Below are positions 52,815-62,050 of a DNA stretch of 64,000 nt, one piece after another. Source of the stretch: Dokdonella_A sp963758365 (GTDB taxonomy: Bacteria; Pseudomonadota; Gammaproteobacteria; Xanthomonadales; Rhodanobacteraceae). Position numbers and translations under genes: made by a program. The DNA lies in contig CAVWVB010000001.1 in the NCBI GenBank assembly GCA_963758365.1, forward strand, positions 124,001 to 188,000, written 5' to 3'. The notes under the pieces are model-generated. The model was given only the letters and a program-made list of their open reading frames with translations, searched no databases and was not told the origin of the DNA. The number at the start of each line of letters is the position of its first letter. Positions within the stretch are counted from its first letter, which is position 1.

Positions 52815-52842
52815 AAAAAAAAACCGCAAGACGGGCTTGCGG
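52815..52842 (-). terminator. intrinsic terminator
   Basis: On the minus strand CCGCAAG-CCCGT-CTTGCGG is followed by nine T. This is a strong intrinsic terminator for transcripts from the molybdoenzyme operon. It lies only 28 bases before the DUF481 start codon, so it may also sit in the leader of that gene. Confidence 0.85.
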
Positions 52843-52924
52843 ACGCCCGCGATGGTAACGGGTCGCACTAAATGCGGCGTGAACGGGGCATGGCGACGGC
52901 GCAAACGGAACTGGCGACGACGCA

Positions 52925-53944
52925 CTAGCGCGCGTAGTACGCGATTACCGTGTGCCTGGCCTCGGCAAAGAACAGCCAGCGCTCGACGAGGATGCCGGTC
53001 ATGCCGCTGATCAGTGCGAGCCATGCAGCGCCCCCGCGCAACGCGGGCAGCGCGAGCCCGCTGGTGGCCAGCACGGCCGGGACGAGGAAGCCCGCAACCC
53101 ATGCGAGCGTGCGCAGCTTGCGCGCGTGCGCGCGCGCGAGCACGAAACCCATTTCGTGGGTGAGATAGTTCTGTTCGGTGTGCGGCTGCTCGAACGAACG
53201 CGCCACGCCGAGCGCGTCGAGGCCGGTTGCGTGGCCTGCGCGCGCCGCAGGCTCGCGATCGATGTCGCGCCAGTAGCGGTGCTTGAGCAGCGCGGCTGCC
53301 GCGCCGAGCACGATCAGCGAGATGGGCAGGATTCCGGGCTCCTTCGCGTGCGGCGGCGGCGATACGCTGGCCAGCACCCACAGGCACAACGCGCCGGCGT
53401 AGAGGCCGAGCAGCAGGTAGCCGGCGACCACATGGCGGTTGTGCCAGGCGCGGATCGGCTTCAGGCTCGAATAGATGTGGGCCGTGCAGAACACCGTGGC
53501 CAGCGCGCCAAGCGCGAGCAGGGCACCCGCAACGCGCGTCGCGGAGTCATTCGGCCACACGACGAGCGCGCGCGTCGACGTCCGTGCCAGCGCGTCGGCG
53601 AGGATCGCGGCCGCGGGAACATAGGTCAGCAGTGCGGCGATGCCTTCGCGCGACAGCCACGAGCTGCGCCACTGCGACAGCGCGCGCCAGGCGCGGCGGG
53701 GCTTCCCGAGATGACCGAGCGACGAGACCAGGCCCGCGCTGACCAGGATGAAACCGGTCACGAGTCCCGCGCTGACGACGCCGGCCCACGAGCACATGAC
53801 CAGCACGGGACCGCCGCTGCCGGCCGGCGGGCCCGCCGCGCATGCGGGCCAGCGCAGCGCGAGGCCGATGCCGATCAGGAACCACAATCCATAGCCCGCG
53901 CCGGACAGCACGGTGAACAGGATGATCGAGAAGGTCGGTCGCAT
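52925..53944 (-). CDS. DmsC-type membrane anchor of molybdoenzyme
   Basis: A 339-residue membrane protein with eight or more helices. FTVLSGAGYGLWFLIGIGLAL, LGHLGKPRRAWRALSQWRSSWLSREG and the central ARVAGALLALGALATVFCTAHIYSSL match the DmsC family of anchor subunits, which exchange electrons with quinol. Last gene of the operon, 9 bases after the Fe-S subunit. A terminator lies 80 bases beyond its stop. Confidence 0.85.
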   Translation of the reverse strand: MRPTFSIILFTVLSGAGYGLWFLIGIGLALRWPACAAGPPAGSGGPVLVMCSWAGVVSAGLVTGFILVSAGLVSSLGHLGKPRRAWRALSQWRSSWLSREGIAALLTYVPAAAILADALARTSTRALVVWPNDSATRVAGALLALGALATVFCTAHIYSSLKPIRAWHNRHVVAGYLLLGLYAGALCLWVLASVSPPPHAKEPGILPISLIVLGAAAALLKHRYWRDIDREPAARAGHATGLDALGVARSFEQPHTEQNYLTHEMGFVLARAHARKLRTLAWVAGFLVPAVLATSGLALPALRGGAAWLALISGMTGILVERWLFFAEARHTVIAYYAR

Positions 53945-53953
53945 GCGCGGCGG

Positions 53954-54736
53954 TCAGCGCGACAACACGCGGTCGAGCCAGCGCAGCACGCCGGGCAGCG
54001 CATTGCGGTCCAGCGACTCGGTGCCGGTGCTGCCGTTCCCGGCAGCCTGCATTCCGGCGTCGGCTGCAGCGCTGCAGCCGTCGCGCCGTGGACGCGGCGG
54101 CAGATAGCGGTTGACCGGCTGGTAGCCGAATTCGGGCATCAGTGCGTAACCGCCGCGTTCCGCCACGAGCCTGGAGACCGCCGAGCCGGCATCGCCGAGG
54201 TCGCCGAAATGACGCGCTCGCGTCGGGCAGGCCATCACGCACGCAGGTTCGCGATCGGCCTCGTCCAGGGTCTCGTTGTAGATACGGTCGACGCACAGCG
54301 TGCATTTCTGCATCGTGCCGCGCGCGGCGCTGTACTCGCGCGCGCCGTACGGGCAGGCCCATGAACAGAGCTGGCAGCCGATGCACTTGTCCGCATCGAC
54401 GAGCACGATCCCGTCCTCGGCGCGCTTGTAGCTGGCGCCGGTCGGACATACGGTCACGCAGTCCGGCGTCTCGCAGTGCAGGCACGAGCGCGGGAAGTGC
54501 ACGGTCAGTTCCCGCGTGCCCGCGGCAGTCGCCTGTTCCACCGCGTAGCTGTGCACGCGATTGAACCAGACGCCGCTCGGATCGGCGCCGCGCGCGTCGG
54601 CATCGGGCAAGGGACCGAACTCGCCGCCATCGTTCCATTCCTTGCATGCGACCGCGCAGGCGTGGCAGCCCACGCAGGTATCGAGGTCGATCACGAGGCC
54701 GAGCTTGCGCGGGACCGATGGCGGCAACGAGGTCAT
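53954..54736 (-). CDS. 4Fe-4S electron transfer subunit of molybdoenzyme (DmsB-like)
   Basis: A 260-residue ferredoxin-like subunit with four cysteine clusters: CVGCHACAVACKEWN, CLHCETPDCVTVCPTGA, CIGCQLCSWACPYGA and CTLCVDRI...CVMACP. These hold four 4Fe-4S centres, as in DmsB/PsrB-like proteins. It carries electrons between the catalytic subunit and the DmsC-type anchor. There is no Tat signal, so it is cytoplasmic. The start at 54736 overlaps the permease stop by 4 bases. Confidence 0.9.
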   Translation of the reverse strand: MTSLPPSVPRKLGLVIDLDTCVGCHACAVACKEWNDGGEFGPLPDADARGADPSGVWFNRVHSYAVEQATAAGTRELTVHFPRSCLHCETPDCVTVCPTGASYKRAEDGIVLVDADKCIGCQLCSWACPYGAREYSAARGTMQKCTLCVDRIYNETLDEADREPACVMACPTRARHFGDLGDAGSAVSRLVAERGGYALMPEFGYQPVNRYLPPRPRRDGCSAAADAGMQAAGNGSTGTESLDRNALPGVLRWLDRVLSR

Positions 54737-56502
54737 GGCAGTTGCAGCGGCCAGAAGTGCGGGATCAAGTACATCGACAGCACGCAGAACAATGCAATCA
54801 GCGGAATGCCGATCTTCATGAAGTCGGTGAAGCGATAGCCGCCCGCGTAATAGACCATGGTGTTGGTCGGGTAGCCGACCGGCGTCGCGAACGAGGTCGC
54901 CGCCGCGAACGCGACCGCGACCACGAACGGCTGCGGATTCGCATTGGCGGCATGAGCGACCGAGATCGCAATGCCGACCATCAGCACGACCGAGGGATTG
55001 TGTCCCATCAGTTCCGTGAGCAGCGCGGTCATCAGGTAAACCATGAGCAGCGCGGCGAGCGGACCGTGGTCGCCGACCAGTCCCATGCCTGCGTGCACGA
55101 GAGTCGTCGACAGACCGCTGTTCTCGATCGCCGAACCCAGCGGCAGGATCGCCGCGAGCAGGATGATGATCTTCCAGTCGATGCTTTCGTAGAGGTCCTT
55201 CCTGCCGAAGCAGCGCGTGATCGCCATCATGATCGCACCCGCGAGTGCCGCGACCGGAATCGGCAGCAGGTGCAGGCCGGATACGACGACGACTCCGACC
55301 ATGATCGCGACCGCAATGATCGCCTTGCGCGAAGGGCGGCGGTCGTCCTCGCGTTCGCTGAGCACGATCAGCCGATCGTCGCTGCGCAGCTTCGGCATCA
55401 CGTCCTCTTCGACCAGCATCAGCAGCACGTCGCCGACTTCGAGCCGCGTGTCCTTGAGCTTCTCGCGCAGGATGTGTCCGCGCCGGTGGATACCGAGCGA
55501 CGTCGCGTTGTAGCGCCACTTGAAATCGAGCTCGCCCAGCGTCCTGCCTTCGATCTGGCTGGCCGGTGCGACCATCATCTCGGCGAGCACGCGCGGTATC
55601 TTGCTGTCCTCGACGTAGCGCTGCTCGGACGCATTCTCGAGCTTGGCGCGCTTGCGGAAATCCTCGATCTTCTCCCATTCGCCGCGTACCAGCAGCACGT
55701 CGTCGGCGAGCAGTTTCTGCGACCGCGGCGACCACATGCGCTTGTCGCCGCGCAGCAGCTCGAGTGGATAGACGCCATAGCTTTCGCCCAGGCTCGCGTC
55801 GGCGATCGACTGGCCGATCAGGGGCGAATCCGCCATGACCTGCAGTTCGGTCACGTATTTGCCGATCTCGACTTCCTCGGGCGGCTGCGCTTCTACGTGA
55901 CGCGGCAGCAGCCAGCGCCCGATCAGCATCAGGTAGACGATGCCGGCGACTGCGAGCAGCGCACCCATCCTGGTGAATTCGAACACACCGAACGGCGGCA
56001 GGCCATGGGTGCGCGCGATGCTGTCGGCGAGCAGGTTCGACGAGGTGCCGATGAGCGTGCAGACGCCGCCCATCTGCGCGGCGTAGGCCATCGGCATCAG
56101 CACGCGCGCGGGCGAGGTATGGGTCTTTGCGCATACGCGCAGCGCTAGCGGCAGGAAGGTGGCGACGAGCGCGATGTTCTTGACGAACGCGCCCATCGGC
56201 GCGATCGCGAGCATCAGGGCGAGGGTCAGCAACCAGGGCTGGCGGATCCGCGACAGCAATCGTCCGAGCGGTTCGAGCGCGCCCGAGCGTTCGATGCCGA
56301 GGCTCAATGCGAACATCGCCGCGACCGTGACCGTCGCCTCGTTGCTGAAGCCCGCGAGCGCCTCTGCAGGCGACACCAGCTGCAGCACGACCAGCAGCAC
56401 GAGCACGATCAGCGCGACCAGGTCGATGCGCATCTTCTCGCTCGCGAACAGCGCGATTGCGCCGATCACGATCGCAAGGGTCATCCATGCCTGGGCGCTC
56501 AT
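54733..56502 (-). CDS. SLC13-type permease with two RCK_C (TrkA-C) domains
   Basis: A 589-residue transporter. N- and C-terminal membrane blocks of the SLC13/DASS (CitT-like) family flank a soluble part (about 205-375) with two TrkA-C domains, one including LLADDVLLVRGEWEKIEDF and the other LEVGDVLLMLVEEDVMPKLR. The motifs MAYAAQMGGVCTLIGTSSNLL and FATPVGYPTNTMVY are the paired SNT-type substrate/Na+ sites. Substrates in the family include dicarboxylates, sulfate and related anions. It lies inside the molybdoenzyme operon with 4-base overlaps on both sides, so it probably moves the enzyme's substrate or product. Confidence 0.85.
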   Translation of the reverse strand: MSAQAWMTLAIVIGAIALFASEKMRIDLVALIVLVLLVVLQLVSPAEALAGFSNEATVTVAAMFALSLGIERSGALEPLGRLLSRIRQPWLLTLALMLAIAPMGAFVKNIALVATFLPLALRVCAKTHTSPARVLMPMAYAAQMGGVCTLIGTSSNLLADSIARTHGLPPFGVFEFTRMGALLAVAGIVYLMLIGRWLLPRHVEAQPPEEVEIGKYVTELQVMADSPLIGQSIADASLGESYGVYPLELLRGDKRMWSPRSQKLLADDVLLVRGEWEKIEDFRKRAKLENASEQRYVEDSKIPRVLAEMMVAPASQIEGRTLGELDFKWRYNATSLGIHRRGHILREKLKDTRLEVGDVLLMLVEEDVMPKLRSDDRLIVLSEREDDRRPSRKAIIAVAIMVGVVVVSGLHLLPIPVAALAGAIMMAITRCFGRKDLYESIDWKIIILLAAILPLGSAIENSGLSTTLVHAGMGLVGDHGPLAALLMVYLMTALLTELMGHNPSVVLMVGIAISVAHAANANPQPFVVAVAFAAATSFATPVGYPTNTMVYYAGGYRFTDFMKIGIPLIALFCVLSMYLIPHFWPLQLP

Positions 56503-59369
56503 GCGGCTTCCCCGGCCACGATCTCGACACGATGTCCGGCGACGAGCGGGGTCGCGTCGCGCTCGATGCGCACGCGCAGGTCGAACCATGCGGCCTGACC
56601 GGTCACCGGGTCGGCATTCGCGTAGGGCACGCCTCCGCCCGAGGCCGGCAGCGATTCGTCGATCAGGTGATTGAGCAGGAAGCCGTCGACGTTCTCCGGT
56701 GCATCGGCTGCGAGCTTCCACGCGCCACGCTTCTTGCCGATCGCGTTCCATGTCCACAGCGTTCCGGGCGCAGTGCCCGCATGCAGTCGCGCCTGCACCC
56801 GGATGCGTCCGCGCGGCGCAACGAGCCAGATCCAGTCGCCGTCCGCGACGCCGTTCGCGTCCGCGGTGGCCGGATGCAGGTACAGATAGTTGCGCGTTGC
56901 GATCTGGCGCAGCCATTCGTTCTGCGAACCCCAGGCGTGGTACATGAACATCGGTCGCTGGCTGATCGCGTGGAGTGGATAGTCTCTTCGTGAAGAGTCC
57001 GCACACGGATGTGCGGTTTTGCCCTGCTTTTCGCGAACGGACTCGCGTGAAAGCTCTCGATACCAGAACGGCAACGGGTCGAAGTAGCGCTGCACGCGCG
57101 CGCGATCCCGCTCGGGCGGTTGCACCGCGCCGTGGCCCTGCGCGGCGAGGCGGAAACGCTGCAGCGACTCGGCATAGAACTGCAGCTCGATCGGGCGTGT
57201 CGAGGTGACGAAGCCGAGCGACTTCGCCCACTCGAGATAATCGCGGTTGGCCATCTTGTAGTAGCGCCCCGCGGCCGGAATCTCGCGCTGCCAATGGCAG
57301 TCGTGCTCGATGTAGCGCTGCAGCTGATCGGGATTCGGTGCGCCGATCGCCGCCGAGGAACCGTCCGCACCGCGCCAGCCCGCGAGCAGGCCGATGCCCG
57401 GTGCGCGCTCGTGCTCGACCATGTACTGCGCATAGCCGCGCGGATACTTCGCCGCACCGTCGGCATCGATCAGCCCGGGCAGCCGCAGGCGCGCGCCGAG
57501 GTCGAGGAGCACGTCCTGGAACGGTCGCACGTCGCGGTCCGGCGCCACGACCGGCTGGCGGATCGCGTCGCTTGCGCTGTCGGCATCCGAGATCGGGCGA
57601 TCGAGCAGGCTGATGCAATCGTGACGCTCGAGGTAGGTCGTGTCGGGCAGCACGAGATCGGCGAACGCGACCGTCTCCGAATCGTAGGCGTCGGCGTAGA
57701 TGATGTGCGGGATACGGTACTCGCCGCTCGACGGATCGCGTTCGCAGAGCATCTCCCGCGTCGCGGTGGTGTTCATCGCCGAGTTCCAGCCCATGTTCGC
57801 CATGAACAGGAACAGGGTGTCGATGCGCTGCGGATCGCCCTTGCATGCATTCGCGATCACGTTCTGCAGCATGCCGTGCGCGGCGAACGGATGCTCCCAG
57901 GAGAATGCCTTGTCGATGCGGCGCGGGTTGCCGTCGGCGTCGACGAGCAGATCCTCGGGCGCGCGCACGTAGCCGAGCGGACCGGCGTCGAGCGCGCCGT
58001 CGTCGCGGCGCCACCGGCCTGGGCGATTGGCTGGCGGCGCGGACTTCGGATACGGCGGCTGGTAGCGGAAGCTGCCCGGCGTGTCGATCGCGCCGAGGAT
58101 CAACTGCAGCAGATGCAAGGTGCGACAGGTGTGGAAGCCGTTCGCATGCGCGGAAATGCCGCGCATCGCGTGCATCGCGACCGGGCGGCCGGTCATCCGC
58201 GCATGCTCGCGACCCCAGGCATCGGTCCAGGGCTGCTCGAGCGTGATCGCCTGATCGAATGCGACCGCGGCCAGTTCGCGCGCCAGACGGCGGATCGTGT
58301 CGGCAGACACGCCGCAGGTGTCCGCAACCGTATCCGGCCCATAGTTGTCGGCAAGGAAGCGTTCGGCAAACAGCTCGAATGCGGGCACCGCGCTGCGACC
58401 GTCAGACAAGGTGTATTCACCGACGACCAGCGGCGCGATGTCGATTCGATCCGCGCGCACGATGTGTGATCCGCTCAAACCTTGCCCTGCGAGGGGAAGG
58501 GAAGGGTTTGCACGCGCCGCACACAACGCATTCCCTTCGGTATCGCGCGCGATCAGGCCATCGTCGGCCGTGCCCGGTGCGCGGATCACCAGGTGGTGCG
58601 CGTTCGTGTAGCGCACGAGGTAGTCGAGGTCGATACGGTCGTTGCACAGCAGTTCGTGGATCAGCGCGCCCGCGAGCAGCCCGTCGGTGCCGGGATTGAT
58701 CGGCACCCATTCATCGGCGATCGCGCCGTAGCCGCTGCGCACCGGGTTGATCGCGACGATCTTGGCGCCACGCGCCTTGAGTTTGCCGAGGCCGAGCTTG
58801 ATCGGGTTGGAGTCGTGGTCCTCGGCGACGCCCCAGAGCATCAGGTACTTGGTCAGTTCCCAGTCCGGTTCGCCGAATTCCCAGAAGCTGCCGCCGAGCG
58901 TGTACATGCCGGCTGCGGCCATGTTCACCGAGCAGAAGCCGCCGTGCGCGGCATAGTTGATCGTGCCGAATGCCTGCGCCCACCAGCCGGTCAGTGCCTG
59001 GCTCTGGTCGCGACCGGTGAAGAACGCGAGTTCGTCGGGATTGCGCCTGCGGATCTCGCCGAGCCAGCGCGTCGCGAGCGCAAGCGCCTCGTCCCATTCG
59101 ATCTCGCGGAATTCGCGCGCGCCGCGTTCGCCGACCCGCAGCAGCGGTTTCGAGAGCCGCGCTGGCGAGTAGTGCTGCTTTATTCCGGCCGAACCCTTCG
59201 CGCAGATCACGCCGCGGTTGACCGGGTGGCGCGGATTGCCGTCGATGTAGCGCACGCGCCCGTCCTTGAGGTGCGCTCTGATTCCACACCGGCACGCGCA
59301 CATGTAGCACGTCGTCGTCTTGACTTCGTCGCCGGTCGGCAGATTGAGGTTGAGGTACTGGTGCGGCAT
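56499..59369 (-). CDS. molybdopterin-dependent oxidoreductase, catalytic subunit
   Basis: A 956-residue enzyme of the DMSO reductase superfamily. A 4Fe-4S site is formed by Cys21, Cys24, Cys28 (CYMCACRC) and Cys56 (VICAKG). Cys146 in GGFCSVNMA is a candidate Mo/W ligand. The central MopB regions (GVAEDHDSNPIKLGLGKLKARG, ANMGWNSAMNTTAT) and the C-terminal molybdopterin-binding domain (LYLHPATADANGVADGDWIW) are present. There is no Tat signal, so it is cytoplasmic. It resembles formate dehydrogenase or thiosulfate/tetrathionate-type enzymes; the substrate is unknown. It heads the operon with permease, Fe-S subunit and anchor. Confidence 0.88.
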   Translation of the reverse strand: MPHQYLNLNLPTGDEVKTTTCYMCACRCGIRAHLKDGRVRYIDGNPRHPVNRGVICAKGSAGIKQHYSPARLSKPLLRVGERGAREFREIEWDEALALATRWLGEIRRRNPDELAFFTGRDQSQALTGWWAQAFGTINYAAHGGFCSVNMAAAGMYTLGGSFWEFGEPDWELTKYLMLWGVAEDHDSNPIKLGLGKLKARGAKIVAINPVRSGYGAIADEWVPINPGTDGLLAGALIHELLCNDRIDLDYLVRYTNAHHLVIRAPGTADDGLIARDTEGNALCAARANPSLPLAGQGLSGSHIVRADRIDIAPLVVGEYTLSDGRSAVPAFELFAERFLADNYGPDTVADTCGVSADTIRRLARELAAVAFDQAITLEQPWTDAWGREHARMTGRPVAMHAMRGISAHANGFHTCRTLHLLQLILGAIDTPGSFRYQPPYPKSAPPANRPGRWRRDDGALDAGPLGYVRAPEDLLVDADGNPRRIDKAFSWEHPFAAHGMLQNVIANACKGDPQRIDTLFLFMANMGWNSAMNTTATREMLCERDPSSGEYRIPHIIYADAYDSETVAFADLVLPDTTYLERHDCISLLDRPISDADSASDAIRQPVVAPDRDVRPFQDVLLDLGARLRLPGLIDADGAAKYPRGYAQYMVEHERAPGIGLLAGWRGADGSSAAIGAPNPDQLQRYIEHDCHWQREIPAAGRYYKMANRDYLEWAKSLGFVTSTRPIELQFYAESLQRFRLAAQGHGAVQPPERDRARVQRYFDPLPFWYRELSRESVREKQGKTAHPCADSSRRDYPLHAISQRPMFMYHAWGSQNEWLRQIATRNYLYLHPATADANGVADGDWIWLVAPRGRIRVQARLHAGTAPGTLWTWNAIGKKRGAWKLAADAPENVDGFLLNHLIDESLPASGGGVPYANADPVTGQAAWFDLRVRIERDATPLVAGHRVEIVAGEAA

Positions 59370-60040
59370 GTGCGCGTGCTTATCGGTCTGCGTTGATCAC
59401 GCTTCGAACCATCCCTGGTGCCTGCGGCCGGCCCGGCCATCCCTGGCCGGTCGCTCGCGGTCGCACGCGATGCGCTTCAACGCATCGCGAAAGCGCGACC
59501 GCTCGCCCACACCGGCACGCGCACATGTAGCACGTCGTCGTCTTGACTTCGTCGCCGGTCGGCAGATTGAGATTGAGGTGATGGTGCGGCATGTGCGCGT
59601 GCTTATCGGTCTGCGTTGATCACGCTGCGAACCGTCCCTGGTGCCTGCGGCCGGCCCGGCCATCCCTGGCCGGTCGCTCGCGGTCGCACGCGATGCGCTT
59701 CAACGCATCGCGAAAGCGCGACCGCTCGCCCACACCGGCACGCGCACATGTAGCACGTCGTCGTCTTGACTTCGTCGCCGGTCGGCAGATTGAGATTGAG
59801 GTGATGGTGCGGCATGTGCGCGTGCTTATCGGTCTGCGTTGATCACGCTGCGAACCGTCCCTGGCGCCTGCGGCCGGCCCGGCCCTCCCTGGCCGGTCGC
59901 TCGCGGTCGCACGCGATGCGCTTCAACGCATCGCGAAAGCGCGACCGCTCGCCCACATCGGCACGCGCTGATGTAGCACGTGGTCTTCTTGACCTCGTCG
60001 CCGGTCGGCAGGTTCAGGTTGTAGCGCGGGCGTGGCATGT
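59284..60040. repeat. 223-bp tandem repeat of the molybdoenzyme gene's 5' end
   Basis: The unit holds the first 29 codons of the gene (MPH..LNLNLPTGDEV to CYMCACRCG) plus about 135 bases of upstream DNA. Copies start at 59284, 59507, 59730 and (partial) 59953. Start codons at 59369, 59592, 59815 and 60038 are 223 bases apart. Only the first runs into the full gene; the others read 70-codon frames (MPHHH... ending ...VINADR). The outermost copy is most diverged (MPRPRYNLNLPTGDEVK). Each unit carries the hairpin GCGATGCGCTTCAACGCATC. Confidence 0.9.
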
Positions 60041-60146
60041 GCGTGCGGCGTCAGCGGCGGACGGCGCCGGAGCAGGGCGGCGCGAATGGGCATGGTAACG
60101 GATGCCCGCTGCGCGCATGTCGAGATGCCGCGTCGGATCGCGGACC

Positions 60147-60219
60147 CGTAGGTCAGGTCGCCCTCGACCTGACTCCGTCGGACCCGCGGCGTCAGGTCGG
60201 CGCAGCCGACCTGACCTAC
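60147..60219. repeat. REP-like pair
   Basis: Two palindromes, TAGGTCAGGTCGCCCTCGAC-type and GTCAGGTCGGCGCAGCCGAC-type, separated by 17 bases. Same two forms as the RAYT-linked cluster. No gene lies between 60041 and 60253. Confidence 0.7.
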
Positions 60220-60253
60220 ACAACCCCTGACCTGCGACCCCGCGCGTGCGACG

Positions 60254-60835
60254 TCAATCCGGCTCAGCGATGCGGATCGACCGATCGTCGAAGTGCGAAT
60301 ACTGCACGCGCGTCGTCGAGGTCCGGCCCATGAAGCTGCCGCTCGATTCGATCTGCAGCGGCAGGCCGGTCTTGCGCGATATCCAGATCCTGGCCTGCGA
60401 CGCGACCGGCTCGGTCATCGTGTAGGCGTAAACCTTCGCCGGTTCGCCATCAATGCTCTCGTCGGGCAGCGCCTGCACGGCCATGCCGCCCTCGACCTCG
60501 CGCAGGAAATCCTCGTTGCGGTACTGCGCGACCATCTTGCCGACCCCGGGGACCGGCAGCCGGGTCAGCTTGCCGTTCATGTCCATGTACATCGAATCGC
60601 CGATGATGACCTGCGCCGGGCCGGCTGCGGTCTGGATCCGATAGCGATCCGGCGCGACATACTCCATCGTCGCGGTCTGCTCGCCCTTCTTGAGATCAGT
60701 CATCGTCGCGCGAAAGCTCTGCGCCTTGAGGAACTTCGCGAAGGCTTCGTGCAGGTCGTCCTTCGGTGCAGCCGTGGCGAGCGTGCAGGTCAGCGCCAGC
60801 GATGCGCAGGCCAGGGTCTTGAAGATCGTTCGCAT
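60254..60835 (-). CDS. LolA-like/outer membrane lipoprotein-sorting family protein
   Basis: A 193-residue protein with a signal peptide (MRTIFKTLACASLALTCTLATAA). The mature part has a LolA/LolB-like half-barrel pattern: AFAKFLKAQSFRATMTDLKKG, MEYVAPDRYRIQTAAGPAQVIIG and RIWISRKTGLPLQIES. It is probably periplasmic and lipid- or lipoprotein-binding. The start at 60835 is chosen over an extended frame. It diverges from the WYL regulator gene. Confidence 0.75.
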   Translation of the reverse strand: MRTIFKTLACASLALTCTLATAAPKDDLHEAFAKFLKAQSFRATMTDLKKGEQTATMEYVAPDRYRIQTAAGPAQVIIGDSMYMDMNGKLTRLPVPGVGKMVAQYRNEDFLREVEGGMAVQALPDESIDGEPAKVYAYTMTEPVASQARIWISRKTGLPLQIESSGSFMGRTSTTRVQYSHFDDRSIRIAEPD

Positions 60836-60990
60836 GAAACCTCCTTGATCGCCGCGATGAAATGCTCGTGGTCTTGCGAGTATGGCCTGAAGAATGGCGA
60901 GTTGCAGCCCGGCAGGTTCCTGGCCCATGCTCTTGCGTCGAGTCGACTCCTTCCAACGCACAACCGTGCTGCCTCGGGACACGCCGCGCC

Positions 60991-61974
60991 ATGGATCGCT
61001 ACGAACGTATCCTCACCCTGCATCGCATCCTCAAGGTGGCGCGCTATCCGGTGCCGTTCTCGCGACTCAAGGACGAACTCGCGTGTTCGCGCGCGACGCT
61101 GTACCGCGATATCGCGTTCCTGCGTGATGCGCTGGGCGCGCCGATCGAAGGCAGCGACGGCGACGCAGCCGCATTCCGTTACGCCGCCGACGAGGCGGAT
61201 CGCTTCGAGCTGCCTGGATTGTGGCTGAGCAGCGAGGAGCTGGCCGCGCTGCTTGCGCTGAACGAACTGCTCGGGCGTTCCGATCCCGGCGTGCTCGCTG
61301 GCGCGCTGGCGCCGTTCCGCGCACGCATCGAGCGCCTGCTGTCCGATCATTCAAGTGGCCGCGTGTTGCCCATCGAACGCATCCGCGTGTTGGCCAGTGG
61401 TTCGCGCACGCTCGACCAGGCGGCATTCCGGACCGTGGCGGGTGCGTTGCTCAATCGCCAGCGCCTGAAGTTCGACTACCGCGCGCGCTCGACCGACGCG
61501 CAGACCGAGCGCATCGTCTCGCCGCAGCGCCTCGCGCACTACCGCGACAACTGGTATCTGGACGCCTGGGACCACAGCCGCGATGGCCTTCGCAGCTTTG
61601 CGCTCGATCGCATTCGCAATGCGCTGTTGCTCGATGAGGCCGCACTCGATCGCGACGGCAGCGAACTCGACGCGCACCTCGCATCGAGCTACGGCATCTT
61701 CTCCGGCACACCGAAAGCCTGGGCCACGATCCGTTTCTCGCCGCATGCCGCGCGCTGGGTCGCCGACGAACACTGGCATTCACAGCAGCAGGGGCAGCGC
61801 CTGCCCGATGGACGCTTCGAGCTGAAATTGCCGTATTCGAATTCGCGCGAACTGTTGATGGACGTGCTCAAGTACGGCCCCGACGCCGAGATCGTCGCGC
61901 CGGTATCCCTGCGCGAGGAAATGAAGATCCTGCTGCAGCTCGCACTCGGCGCGTATCAGGACGAGCCATTGTGA
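60991..61974 (+). CDS. YafY-type WYL-domain transcriptional regulator
   Basis: A 327-residue regulator. An N-terminal winged helix-turn-helix (FSRLKDELACSRATLYRDI) is followed by a WYL domain with the RLKFDYRARSTDAQTER strand and WYLDAWDH, and a C-terminal WCX extension. Such proteins sense nucleic acid or nucleotide ligands. It diverges from the LolA-like gene with 155 bases between starts, so it may regulate that gene and itself. Confidence 0.85.
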   Translation: MDRYERILTLHRILKVARYPVPFSRLKDELACSRATLYRDIAFLRDALGAPIEGSDGDAAAFRYAADEADRFELPGLWLSSEELAALLALNELLGRSDPGVLAGALAPFRARIERLLSDHSSGRVLPIERIRVLASGSRTLDQAAFRTVAGALLNRQRLKFDYRARSTDAQTERIVSPQRLAHYRDNWYLDAWDHSRDGLRSFALDRIRNALLLDEAALDRDGSELDAHLASSYGIFSGTPKAWATIRFSPHAARWVADEHWHSQQQGQRLPDGRFELKLPYSNSRELLMDVLKYGPDAEIVAPVSLREEMKILLQLALGAYQDEPL

Positions 61975-62050
61975 CCGAGGCAGCAAGCACTCCATAGGTT
62001 GTACTGGGCATCGCGATTCGCGACATCAGATGCGGCGTTGGGTTGCCATG

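Noticed and set aside
59284..60040. Possible CRISPR array
   Set aside because: The 223-bp units are contiguous with no unique spacers, and each carries coding sequence.
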